Shown here: in pieces, positions 33,661-46,700 of the stretch
How the letters are laid out: every line of letters starts with the position of its first letter
How positions within the stretch are numbered: the first letter of the stretch is position 1
NCBI GenBank assembly: GCA_958450365.1
Contig: CAUEEP010000733.1
Coordinates: 186,001-250,000, forward strand
DNA length: 64,000 nt
Source: Mesorhabditis belari
Taxonomy: Eukaryota > Nematoda > Chromadorea > Rhabditida > Rhabditidae
Direction: 5' to 3'
Notes under the pieces: generated by a model
Seen by the model: only the letters and a program-made list of their open reading frames with translations
Databases searched by the model: none
What the model was told of the DNA's origin: nothing
Made by a program: the position numbers and the translations under genes

Positions 33661-35765
33661 GATAAACAAAGCCAGCTTTTACTTGAAATTCTTGATCTTT
33701 ACAATCCAGATTTCCTCGATAGCGCTGATTTTATCGACATTCGATATTGGGGAAAAGGGTGACGAGGCTGTGTGCAAAGAGAGGTGTTTCCCCGAGACGG
33801 AATACCCTAGTCGCTAGAAGAACGGGGTGTATCTTTCTGCTTCATCTCTCTCTCTCTCTCTTTTCTCTCTTTTATTTCTTTTGTCATGTGTTCATGTTTA
33901 CTGAAATCTCGATCTTAACCTTTTCTTAAAAATCACATCGAAACGCTCCTTTGATCATCGCACGTCACCATATCTCACCTCTCATTTCACCCCGAGATCT
34001 CCGCACAGAAATTTTTCTATTTTTTCACACTAGTCTCTCTTGCAGATCTGACTATTTTTATGAAATTGCGGGAAATTTCTTCCTAGATGGAATCTCTATA
34101 ACCCGCTTTTGGAAATCCCTGGGAATCTCTATGTAACACTGTCGATGATTTATCGAATTGTTTACCAATGATAGGTGATTTTAATGATTGATTTTCTTCT
34201 TTAAAAGTTGAAAATCAAAAAAAGCTAGTTTAGCACAAATCAAATATGATTGCAGGGGAGATTCCATAGTATTTCAAGTGACATTAATTGATTAACCCAT
34301 TTTGATTAGACGTTCAAAATCTATTGAGCAACTAGGCAACGAATCTGATTAAAACTACAATCATTTTTTTTGGTTAACTTTAAAGCCGTCTCCAATAGAA
34401 CCACATTGGCTAAGTTCCAATGTGATCACAGATTGTCTCTCTCTCTCTCTTTTCCCTTTTCTAGACGTTTCTCCCTCAGTTGTCCACGAAAACTCAGAGT
34501 ATTTGAAGGAAAAATTGGAGAGAGGGGAAGGGGGATGACCCCAAGAGGGAAAGAGAGGGAAAGAGGGGGGAAGAGAGGGGAAAAGAGGGAAACAAAGAGA
34601 CAGTGGCCATGTTGAAAAGGGAAAAGACAGGGAAAGACTCGAAGAGAGATATCGATTCAACCTCTTTGCCCATTCTTTTCCTTTTTTGCTCAGATGGGAA
34701 ACACCTTTTCCCAGCTACATTTCACCTGTTTTCCACTATTTTTTCAAATTCCCGTTCCTATTAAGTTCTTGAATTCATAGATAATAAAAATCTAGCAGTA
34801 ACATCTTTGAAAATCTAATACTCATGATTTTCTAGCCGATAACAAACTCAAAATTTGCTTCTAAGATTTGGATTTTTGATTAGAATCCTCTCTTAAACTA
34901 AGAACATTGATCTTTTTCTTAATTTTCTTTAGAATTTCCTCTTTTTTCAAATCTTCCTCGGAAAAGTACTTGTCAAGAAGAAAAAAAGAGGCGAGTCACT
35001 AATGAAATCAGGCCAACCACGAATCGACGACATTTTTCTCCTCTTTCTCATCTCCGTTTTTCTTTTTCTCACTTTATTTCTGCACTCATTTTGAAATCAA
35101 TCTTAATCTTTTTTCTCCTTAAAGACTTTATTTAATTTCAATTTGCTTAAGCAACTAAAACCATTGAGACTTAATAAATCATGTCAACATTTTTTGGATT
35201 TAGACTAAAATAGACAAAGTCTATAGACCCAGTTTCTTTCATTTCGCCTTGCAAGATTTAGGAAAAGTCACAAAAAAACACAATAGACGATGCAAAATGA
35301 AATTGAATCGTGCAAAGTTTAGGGAAAAAGGTGGAAAGGGAATAGATGGGAAAGGAGGGGATACTTGACCTCGGTTTCGGTGCATGAAAACATTCAGGAA
35401 GCATTGAGAGGGAAACATTGCTGGGATCAGAGTAGACATCGAGGTTGGGAGGCATTTCAAAGTCTCATTTGATTTGGGAGTTTGGTGAAAGCATTGGAAA
35501 AGTGAAGACTCTTCTAGCTAAGCTTTTTTATATCTTGAAGTTGAGATTTGACATTGTTTTCTCTAATAATAATTAGATAATAATCTAGATTTCGCATTTC
35601 CTTTCTCCATTTCTAAAACTCGAATGTTAAAATGCAAACCTTTAATTATTTACATTTTCATTTGAGTTTTTAATTCTATTCTCGGGACTTTATAGCTCAA
35701 AAAAGCTTCTCAATTTATTTCCTTTTTATCTTAATAAATTTCTATTTAATCTAACGATTAACAAC

Positions 35766-35952
35766 TACCGTAAAACTTCTAATAGATGAACACCACAAAG
35801 ATATGCGGCAAAAACGAGAGTTTTCTTTCATATAACGAGTATTTACTCAAGAGGATCAAAATCGCAGCGATCGATTCCGGCGATTCATAGTTTTTGCGCA
35901 GCCGTTTTCAATTATTTTATAACCGGGAGGGGGTATTAGAGATTTTACCCTA
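35766..35952. repeat. Degenerate palindromic element related to family P3
   Basis: Left end TACCGTAAAACTTCTAATAG and right end complementary to AGGGTAAAATCTCTAATACC give imperfect ~20-bp terminal inverted repeats resembling those at 21099-21328. The interior is unique. Confidence 0.4.
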
Positions 35953-37725
35953 ACTGTACTTATTAGTCAAAGGCTAATTGCAAAATAGAAACAAGAAAAT
36001 AACTTTTTGAAAAGCTAAATGTAAACTTACGTGGGTTTAAAAGTACTAAAAAAAGCCTAAAAGCTTGATGTGATCTTCAGAAATTTCTTCTTTATAGAAA
36101 ATCACAAAACCCAGAACCAAAGTTTGTGCCATCGAATGTTTACCAAGTTCGAGATTTGTGAGACGATGAGATGACTGGCTGTGTTGTGCTTGTTTCTTTC
36201 TTTTATCCATCCATTTCCCATTCAACCGGGCTTTCAGCCAATTGATTGCCTCTTTTCAGCTTTTTCCTTTCATTTTCCAAACTAGCTGAATCTAGACGGG
36301 ATTTCTTTGAGATTTGATGATTTTTTTTTTCGTTTCCGATTGGATACAATGTAAATTTTCTTTTGATTCTTTGATAAAAACATAAAATTTACTTGTATTT
36401 ACCTTTTAAATCCATTTTTCGATTATACGATTGATTAACACATCGTTTTTTTTTCCTTTTACACTCAATTTCTTAAAAATCTCAAGAATTTCATCGAATT
36501 TTTCTAAATGTTTTCACTAATTTTCAATAACAATTCCCTCACTGATTTCAGAAATGATTCATGCAATTTCAATTCTCTTTTCTGTTTTGTTTTTTTTCAT
36601 AAACGAGACCTGAATACCAATGAACCCAAAGATCTTTTTCCTCTTTATAAATTCAAAGAAAATTTCTTCTTTTTTGTCTGAATGAAGAGAAAAAAGGGAA
36701 ACCCGATTTTGGAGGTGTTGAAGAAGGGCGGGGGGAGGGTTCGATCATAATTCCATAGCAACAGAGGGTGTAGGAGTGGTGAAAGTCGAGGGAAATCGGG
36801 AGAGAAAGGCCCATCTATTGGCCCCGATAAAAATGAGCAACAAAAAAAAGGGTGGTGAGCCTCTTGATTTCTTTTCCGCAATAAAAAATTTGTCTAGTGA
36901 GATTTTGAAGAGATAAAAAACTTGAAGGCTTTGAAAATTGAGGAAAGAAAACTGTTGATTAAGATTTAGAATCAGATAGAAGGATTTTTGAATTATCGGT
37001 GTAGTGAAAGTGCAGGAATGAGAGTTTAGAGTTTAGGGAATTCTTTAAAAGCATAGAAAACTGATGATCTGCTTATTCCTTTGAATACTTCTTACCTAAT
37101 CTGAATGTTTATCACTTCTTAGTTGACTACTTTCACTATAAGATATTCAGAAATTCGTAAATCATCAAAAGAATTCGTTGACTAGCTTATGATCTTTTCT
37201 GGTATTGTCTATCATTCTTCTTTCAGAGTTCTTATAGTCAAAAGGATTTGAAAATCAACTAGTAAACAAGTCGAAAAGTAGTCGACACTTGAATACAAAT
37301 CATCCCAAACATATCCTAGATTATTTTCTGTTCTATGCCTAAGATCTATGCTCTTTAGAATTACATTTATCCAAATAAATTCCTATTTTGGTTATGTTAA
37401 CTCGATTTTTGGCCAAGTTGCAAAGCCTTTTCTCATCGGAGGAAAAGAATTAGTGAATTGAGAAATCTTTATGAAATCCTCAAGGATTTTCCCCTCAAAA
37501 ATGAATGCTCTGAACTTGTAGCTTAAAATTGTAATACTTCTTCATCAAAATCCACTGATCCCTTCTCAGAAATCATCAAAAATCGAGAAATTTTTCTTTT
37601 CTATTTGATCCCTTTCGAATTACATAAAATTTTTTTGATTTTATCGATTATCTTATCAATCTTTTGATATTTCAGGAAACGGAATTTCTGATTGATACGA
37701 TTGGAGTACGGATAGGGGGCCCTAA

Positions 37726-40700
37726 ATGGCCTTTGTGTCGGGTGGGGGACAATCCTCATCCAATCAGCCACAACAACAAATCCCATCAACCAATCAATCA
37801 CAGCACTCATTTCAAGCTTTCCCCTCGCAAGCCGCCATTCTACAACAGCAATTGCAGGTGGGCTTTCTTGAAAAGAAATCAAGCCAATTGTAAGCGCAGT
37901 TTAAAGGGTTATAAGTTAAAGATATGACTAGGATTCTACAAGCAGGTAAGGCTAGGGTTAGGTCAAATGCTAGGTAGATCCTGTCTAGCCTGCAGACCTG
38001 GAGTCAAGCCTGAACCTAGCTCATGGCTTGTTCTAGCTTACAAGCTCTAATGTTGGAACATCAGGTATGCCAGGTAAAGAGTATTTTTAGTTAGTCTAAT
38101 TGCTACAGAAGCCTAACCTAGTTTGTAGCACATAGCTTACTTAAATATTTAAACTTACTATAGTAAGACTTAAAATTACATTATCCCAAAGCTCAATGTA
38201 AACTTCTTATTGAATTTTCTTTGAATTTTCATATCTTTTCAACCAAGTTTCGATTTTTTTTTTGTTTTTTAAAGAATTAATCTTTCCAGAAAGTTTTCTT
38301 TTGTAAAATTTGCTCTCCCTTTCCACCCCGCTGATTACTCAGATTTTTACAAACAACTAGAGAAATTGTAGTCTTTCCTGACATCAGGCAATCGTTTTCT
38401 ATCAAATTGCACTAATAGAACTACTCAGATTTGTTTTTTGATACGGACCAATACGGGTTTTCTTTGGTCCAAATTCGGGGCTTCCAGGTGTTTTCTAGGG
38501 TTTCTTGCAAAAGAGAAAGGGGTTATTTCTGCAGAAAAATGCAATTTTGAGAATAGATTGTTGAATATATGGGTTTAGGAAGGAAAATGGGTCATAAACT
38601 ATAAAAATTGACACTTTCTGTATTTAGAAATACCAAGTAGTTCTTGTCTGGAGTTAAAAATCCCCCAATTCTTCATATAAAATCTTTTTTCAAATGTTCA
38701 AAACTAGCTTGAGCTATCTAGATCAAGAATTTTAAAAAATACCTACTCTTTGAAGTTCTAAATCTTCAAGTTGTGATCCTTTTTTCGTTATCCTTAATCA
38801 AGTTAATCTTTCGCAAATTATAACCCTTCCACATGACTTCATTTCTTCAACTTTTCCTCTTTCTAATGGATGAATTCAGTCTAATGAATGGACTTATCTC
38901 GTGACTCAATTACTGCAAAAATGACGAGCAAAATGTTTTCTCATTGGCAACATGAAAGGAATTGGGTTGGGGGCAATTGATCGTACGGGGAAAGGGAATA
39001 AGCACAAAAGATTGAGAGAGCAAGTAATAGAGGAAAGGACGGGGAGGGCAAAAAGGGAAAAAAAGCACTCTGGACTTTGAAGGGGAATTGGGGTAGAAGA
39101 AAAAAGAAAAGGTTTTCTTTTTTTTGGAAAAGTGGAAGAACATGTGACCGGGCGTGAAAGAGAGGACCTGAAATGGGACTCGTTCTCTGCTCCCTTTCCT
39201 TTTTCTCACCTTATCCAGGATTTTTCTTGACCTTCTCTTATCTTTTCAGTCTATTTGGGTTCTCTGTCAAGCTGTCGTTGAGTTTATCTTTTGAATTCTC
39301 TTGAACTCCCGCTCTCTTCAACTCTTTCATTTCTTTCTTCCATTCTTTTTCCTTTCCAATCCATCAAAAATCAACTTCTCTAATAATAAAGCTTTCTCTT
39401 TGACTTCTCTTTCTTCCACTATTTCTACTCCATCTTTTTCTCTTTCACTATTCATTCTTTGTCAATATTCAACTCTTTTCTTTCTTTTCCCAAGATTGGT
39501 TTGATTTTTTGCTCTCTACCAATCTTTTTCTCCTTCCAGTTTCATTCTTGGTTTCTCTATCAAACTCTTTCCTTGCTCTATTTCCCTTTTTCTCAGCTTC
39601 ATTTTCCTTTTCTTCTTTCTCCTGAATCCCCTTTCCCAGATCAATACCCCCTTTCCCTCCAGACTCAAAGATGACGTTTCATCACCCACAACCAGCAAAA
39701 AGTCAAAGCGATAGAGTTTTCCCTTTTTCTCTATCAGCAGCTGTTCTCCTCAATGAAGAACAGCGAAAGAAATTTCGAGATAAACACAAAGAGAATGATG
39801 GAGAGACTCGATTAGAGACATGTGCATAGGGCATGTCTCTTTCTTTTTTTTCTCCCAACATCAAAGCCACGGTGTTTGCACATCTCTAGTGAGAGTTCGA
39901 AATAATCGATCTCTCCCGGTCAGCTTTCTCTTTTTGAGCTCCATTTCGGCAAAAAAACTTCCAATTTCGGAGCATAACTTTTCGATTTTTGACGTAAAAA
40001 TGAAAATGAAAACACTGAATTTATGCGAAGTGGTATTTCTTTTCAAAATTTGGTTAATTAGACCTTTCAAAAGCAATTTGATTAAGCTTTTCATTTGAAA
40101 TCACAAATTTTCCAAGAAAATCCCTACTTCCTTGAGCTACTTTTTAATTGAATTCTCAAAAAATTGAAAACAGATTCCCATCAACTTTAGAAAAAAACAC
40201 TCTTAATCTATCCAATTTTTGTAGAATCGTGACTTTTCCCCAATAAAGTTGTTTTCGATGTGAAATCCCTGAAGATTTCTTCCTTTCCCCCTCCTCATTT
40301 CTCACAATCCATCTATTTTGGTAAAGAAAAATTAAAGCAGGATTTGAGGGAATACGGGATAACAAGAATCAGAGCATTGTGTTTTAGGAATCACTCGTAC
40401 AACAGCAACAACAGCAACAAGGAGCCGCTGCTCAGCAGAATCCAATGGTGCAACAGTTGCTGGCTCAAGTGCTGCTCGCACAGCAGCAAAATGCTCAACA
40501 CCAACCAGCGCCACCGCCACCACCGCAACAGCAATCGAATCAGCAATATTTGCTAGGATTGTTACAGGTAGAACTAGAGTAGTTCACTAATGAATTCTTC
40601 AAATTATACTTGTGATTGCTTAGTTTAAGTGCAGAACTTGTAACAAAAAAGAATTACGAGAAATCAATAGTCAATCAAATTCTTATGCAATAGTAATTTG

Positions 40701-43700
40701 GTGAGTCAGACTAGAGATTGCCTACTTTCGGAAAACTTGTGAAAAGGCCATTAGTCTCAATATAAGGCTTCTTTCACTGTCCTGTAACGCATGCTGGTGA
40801 TGTAGTGGATAAGAGCCTTGTTTCCGAATCAAGCTATCCGAAACAAGCTATCAACTGCTTCCTCGGGTTCGATCCCTTTTTTTGTTTTGATCTTTTGATG
40901 TTTAATCACTCGAATTGGCTATATTTTAAGTATTATAATATTATTGATAACAAACAAATAAGGAAAAAAAGCTTATGAAGTCGTTTTAGAACCAATTGAC
41001 TATGCAACTCCTTCAACAGCAACAGCAGCAAGTGCAACAGCAACAACAGCAACAGCAGCAACAACATCAACAACAGCAGCAACAGCAACAAGCGCTTGCT
41101 CAAGCCCAGGCCCAAGTTCAAGTCGCTCAGCCTCAGCCAACACAAATTGCTCAGCCTCAACCACAGAATGCAGTCAATCCACTACTTTACTATCAAGTGA
41201 GAGAAGTTTAAGAGAAGAATTTTGATAAGATATCTTGATAAGACTTTCGTGATTAGATCCTGAATCTCGAGCAAGCATAATGATGACTTTTTGACTTATT
41301 ACAACTCAGATGGCTGCTCAGCAACTCCTCGGTGGCCAATCTCAACAAACTGCATCCGCTTCTCAACCAGTCACCCAAACAACTCAATCGATGCTTTTGC
41401 AGCAAAATCCGTCAACTTCAGAATTGCCACAATCTCATGATCACTTCCAGAGAGCTCAATCATCGGCAGCTACCGCTTTTCAGCCAGGTTGGTCAATTAA
41501 AGATCAATTAAAAGCAATCAAAACCCGAACAATTTCCCATTCATATCTTCACAAAACTTGTCTCCATTTTTAAAATTGTTTTCCCATCATTGACGATTCC
41601 ATTTTGTTTTTATCGGAAATTCGGAAATCCCTTTTCTGCCATTATCTGACTCATCTTTTCAAGCGATTCGCAAAAAAAAATCAATTGCCTATGTTTTTTG
41701 CCCGGAAAGAATGCGCGAATGTTTATAAAGAGACAAATGGAATGTTTTTTCTGGGAAATAGCTATTTTTGCTTCGGAAAATTTCGGAAAATCAAAAACCA
41801 ATAGGAAAAATGATAGCTAAAATTATAAAGAAAGTAGAATAGAATGGGTAGAATTTGGCTTTGCTTAGATCTATTTTTGATTGTTTGATTCATTCTTTCA
41901 TTTATCTTTAAGCCTCAATCTACAGCTTCAATAACAGTCTTGAAATTTTAAAAGTTTTTATTTTCTTTCCCAAAGTCCCCAACAGCGGAACGTGATTTTT
42001 TGAATGTTTACACGAAAGAATAGAGTTGTCTAGTGGCCTCCTTTTTCTCTTTTCTGAGATTTTTGAGAACTGAGAACAGTTCAACGACTTCTCATTGTTG
42101 ACGTAACCGAAAATCCACTCGTTTTAGTGTTTGTACTTTCTTAGAACAACATAGGAGTGAAGCTATAGAACATTTTGTAATGTTTTCTCTTTAAAAACTC
42201 AAAAAGTATGAAAGGGATTTGGTTTTGATTTAATTATAAGTAGTTATTTATAAGTTATTTGACTTCATTCCCTTTTCAAATACTTTCAAAAGTGTATTAT
42301 TAAATTAATAGTTGGCTAAATTGTTGATCTAAATCATAGCTTAACTATTATGACTCGTCTGAGGATTCAGTCTAGTTTTAAAGCTCTAAAACAACTGCCT
42401 TGTTCCAGTAAAGTGAAAAATGATTTATAGTTGCTATTTAATGACTCTAAGAACAATTGTGAACAGCTCAAAACTAACTTTTAACAAGCCAATGCCAATG
42501 CTAACGCAGAGATCTGTTGCACCATTGGATTCTGCTGAGCAGCGGCTCCTTGTTGCTGTTGTTGCTGTTGTACGAGTGATTCCTAAAACACAATGCTCTG
42601 ATTCTTGTTATCCCGTATTCCCTCTAATCCTGCTCTAATTTTCCTCACTAGACTCGGCCTGTTTGTAAGTCTGATCGACTTTTTTCACTCCTTTTCCATC
42701 CACTGTCTTCGTGTTTTCACTTCAATTTTCGCACGCATTCAATTCGCGTGTTTATCCCTAGTTCAAATATCTTCTCAAAGAGTGAAGCCTTCTAATTTGA
42801 GAGAACTTTGGAGTTACAAACACTGTAAACAATGAAAATACGGATTCAAATTTAATCTAAATTTTAAAAATCATCAAGTACAACTTGTATGGAACTTGAT
42901 AAAGCTATCTAGCTATAATTTACTTCCAGAATTTGCTTTGTATCCTTGATCTTTCCCCATTTGAGCTCAAGCAGAAAGTCTTTGATTTTTGATTTCTTAC
43001 TGGTGATTTCAGAATACCGAAAATAGATTAAAGATGTTAATTGGGGGGTAAAATTTGAAATTTTGCAAATTCTTTCGTAGAAATCACGATTAGAATTTGA
43101 AAGGAACAAAAGGAAAGGGATTGATGGAAATTGAAGGAGATATTGAAAGAGATCCGATGGAAAGCTGCAAAGGAAAAAGGAACGAGAGAAATTAAAAGAG
43201 AATCAGCAAAGAACATGTGGCTTCCACGTGTTCGTTGAGAAAATTTCAATAGAGAATCCAGGGGAAAAACCGGGGCAATTGGTTGAGGAATCGGGTGAGA
43301 TTGGTTTTAAGAAAGATAGGAAAGTTTCTGACTAATCGGAATAAAGTTCAATTAATCTGCAAAGATAAATAAACAAATAGATAATTAAAATTTGACTTCT
43401 TTAACATGATCAAACTTCTGTAACGCAAAAAACTTGACTTTCAACAATAAATCTTTTGACACTACTTGTTCCTTTGATCAACAAGCTTTGAGATTTTCTG
43501 TTAATGTCAAGAAAGTTAGACCAAAGCAAATCGGTTAGAAAATTTACTTTATAATAGAAAAAAACATGGCAAGTGTGCTTCATGGACATGGACATTCTTC
43601 TAAAAGTTGTATAAAGCTATTAAACCTCAAGACTATTTCCATTGCTTTTAAATATATCAATTCAATAGCTTTACATTGAACTCTAGACAAAAAAACTATG

Positions 43701-46700
43701 AATTAGCTAAACCAAGATCTTTTAGTTCCTCAAACTTCATCAATGAATGGGCCGATCCCAGCGAGAATTGCAGAGAATTACGTCGATCAGCCAGTCTACT
43801 CAAATCATCGTTCACAGCTTAAAGAAGAGAAACCACAGATTTCTGAGCTCTCCGTTCAGGAGAGAATATCACGGTAAAGAATTGAAAAGTACAAAGAAAA
43901 CCCTTTTCAGATTAATAAGCGACAATGAGGCGATCATTCAACAGCCACAAGTCATGATAAAGCGAAGACCATATCATCGATCGACTCTTGGCTCACAATC
44001 AAGTATTGAAACCGATCCACAGAGTGGAGTTGGTGAGTGTGTTTATTTGAATTTTCATGTAAGCTTTATCGTAAACATTGACTCATTTGTAGGCTCTAAT
44101 CGGACTTCACCTGGTAGCAATGGTTTGGCGTTAGTTCGAGAGCACAAGATGCCAACAACGAGAAGTCAATCTCTTTATGAGCCGATTCACGGTATCAAAG
44201 CGTTTGGTGGTGGAGGATCGCTGACTTCTGGACAACCGATTACCCGAATTGATAAACCAGGTATCGATTTACAGAAACAGTCAAGTTTTCTACTTCTTAA
44301 TCCAAAACTTTACTAAGTTTACTTGCTGTTTCTACAGTGTACATTTAGGCACATCATCTCATCAATGTACGTATTGTATGGTGCAATTTAACAATGCTCA
44401 AGCAGCTTCTCTTCACGAATTGACATGTAGTAAAAGATCCGATTTGCAAAGACCTCCTCCTGCTTCGACAGCTCCAAAACTTGAAGAAGTAAGCTTTTTC
44501 AAATCCTTAATACTCTTTGGATCGCAAAAGCATTGATGAATTTTAGATGAGAAACTCTGATTCACCGATTGTCATCGATAATCGCCAACATCCACTGAAG
44601 AGACGACTTTTAGGCGCTGTATCTGAATCGCCGAACAAAATCCCGAAAGCAGTAAGTGAACGAAAGAAGAAGAAGAAGATAAAATTGGTATTTAGGAAAT
44701 GTCAAGCCCGGCTCCGCACGAGGAAATGCTCACAATGCCGATTGCTCCCGAGATTCGAAGACCTGTCCCTGGAATTTCTTCTGGACTATCGAGACGAGCC
44801 ACTGTTGCCTCGTTATCTGTTGAAACTGTGGCCAATTCCACTATCCCTTTACAATCTCTGCAAAGCTATCAGGCTGCTGCTACAAGCAATCTTCAGACTT
44901 TGCAAGCTGCTCAAGCGCAAGCTCTACAAGTTCAACAACAACTCATCCAACAGCAACAACAGATCCAACAGGCGCAAGCTCAAGCACAGGCTCAAGCTCA
45001 AAAAGAAGCAGCTATCCAACAACTTGTGGCTCAAGCCAATCAGCAGAACAGTTTACAATTGTTGACACATCTACAGCAACAACAGCTACAAGGACAAACC
45101 AATGCTGTTCAAACGATTATTCAATCATTGATCAATAGTGGAAATCCATTAGGCCCGCATTTAGCTCTGCAATTGGCTCAACAAGCCGAAGCTGCTCGTC
45201 AACAACAACAACAAACCCAGCTGCAATTGTTGCAAAATCCATCACAACAAATGCTGCAACAGTTAGGACAACAATCTGCTCAATCAACTGCTCGGGTCAA
45301 TCAACAGGCATTGTTGCAAGCATTTGCTGAAGCAAAGCTATCCGATCGACAAGAGGCCGGCAGCTCAACACAATCAGCTTTCACTCCCCGAAATCTCGAG
45401 GTGAAAACAGTGCCGCCACAAGTCCCAAGAGCTACTCAATTGGTTGGATCAATTGAAGTGATCAAGGCTCAGGTACAAAGAATTGATAAGATCTTAGCAT
45501 TCTTAAAGAATTTTCAGTTGGAAGCTCCAAGTGTACCATTGATTGGAGATGTGAACAAGCCTTACACTCTTGTGTTGAGTGCAGCGGATGCAAGCAAAGT
45601 GGCAGAGAGTTCAGAGGCTAAGGTAAGGAACTAATCTAGTTAATTCTTTTTTAAATCTAAATTACAGAAAACAAATCATCAACGAGCCATTGCATCTGAT
45701 ACATATTGTTGTTTGAATACATTGTTGCCATCATCGCGCGAAGCGATTGCAAAAGAAAGTGCTTACTCGGATCAATGGAAAAATGTAAGCTCACAGTTTT
45801 AGTTCTTTCATATAAAAATCTTCTAGAAAACGAATTTCTCAAAGAAAATCGTAGCTTAGTTCTATTCTAGTTCTTCGAGGTTTAACGATTCCTCAAATTT
45901 CTCTTTCAGAGTCGAGCCACCGATATCGAGAAAGCGTTGAACAAGCTCTACTTGAGCACATGTCAAATGACACCTGGTCTAGGTATCAAGGAGTATTATC
46001 GATTCACTTCTGCTAATCGTGAAGGTGGTCAACTCCGAGTCACTCACTCATCTTTTTGGGAGATCTCTACAAAGGTATTTTGCTTGACAAATTAGTTAAC
46101 CTGATTTTTGCTTGGCTTTTCCCGCTAGCTTTTTTTAGAATTAGTTCTTATCCTGGAAAGAATGTTTGAAAGAATGGCTACTAGAACTAATAATAGTTAT
46201 ACAATAACAGAAACTATTTAAGCAGACATTTCAAACTACTTTTAAAACTTTGTAGAAAGGATTTAACTGGATTTAACTAAAAAGTAATCTTTAAAATGTA
46301 TCGCAATATTTTCTAAGAATAGAATAGTGGCCATTCTTTATTTTCTCCTTAAAAGTTTACCCTAACTTGTCAGAGGTGAGAAGAGGAAAGTGTCAGGGAA
46401 AGGGGTGTGTTGTAGTGGCCGAAGTTCGCCTTGGTCGAGTCGGATGAGCCGGATCCGCTGAACTTCGTACTGCCGTTGCCCATTCAACCGCAACTCTCGC
46501 TCATTCACCCTCACCAATCCCCCGCAACCGCTAAATGTATGGGTTTTAAAAAAACAGCACAGCATGGCCTCTCTTCTTGTCGTGATTTTTTTTAAGCCCG
46601 AGAACATCCCTTTCCCTTGACCTGACTGGGAATTCAATGTACTTTGGTGGTAGGTTCATTCCCACGGTCAATACTCTCGCATCTATTCATTACAAATCCA

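Larger units (their letters stand above)
29655..37675. other. 8-kb gene-poor region between divergent genes (PAN gene and sma-9)
   Basis: Holds the promoters of both divergent genes. I see no intact gene. Notable contents are a pyrimidine-rich, GC-richer island at 32880-33660, further CT/GA-rich stretches near 34430-34650, a degenerate palindromic remnant at 35766-35952, and an in-frame stop directly before the sma-9 ATG. Non-coding first exons of sma-9 could lie here; the acceptor TTTCAG at 37670-37675 shows at least one upstream exon exists. Confidence 0.55.

Noticed and set aside
32113..34660. Many short Ser/Pro/Leu or Arg/Glu/Lys-rich frames on both strands
   Set aside because: CT-rich DNA contains few stop codons, so overlapping frames are expected. 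Only the longest, 32995-33468, is kept as a tentative observation.
40260..40556. Plus- and minus-strand frames over sma-9 exon 2 and the matching frame at 42420-42638
   Set aside because: The plus and minus frames are out-of-frame shadows of the Gln-rich exon; the downstream match exists because the DNA is an inverted duplicate, not because the frame is a gene.
43747..44316. 189-residue continuous frame starting in sma-9 exon 5
   Set aside because: It reads through two short introns in a frame other than that of the spliced protein until exon 7. Correct splicing (43873/43911, 44032/44093) gives the consistent SMA-9 frame.
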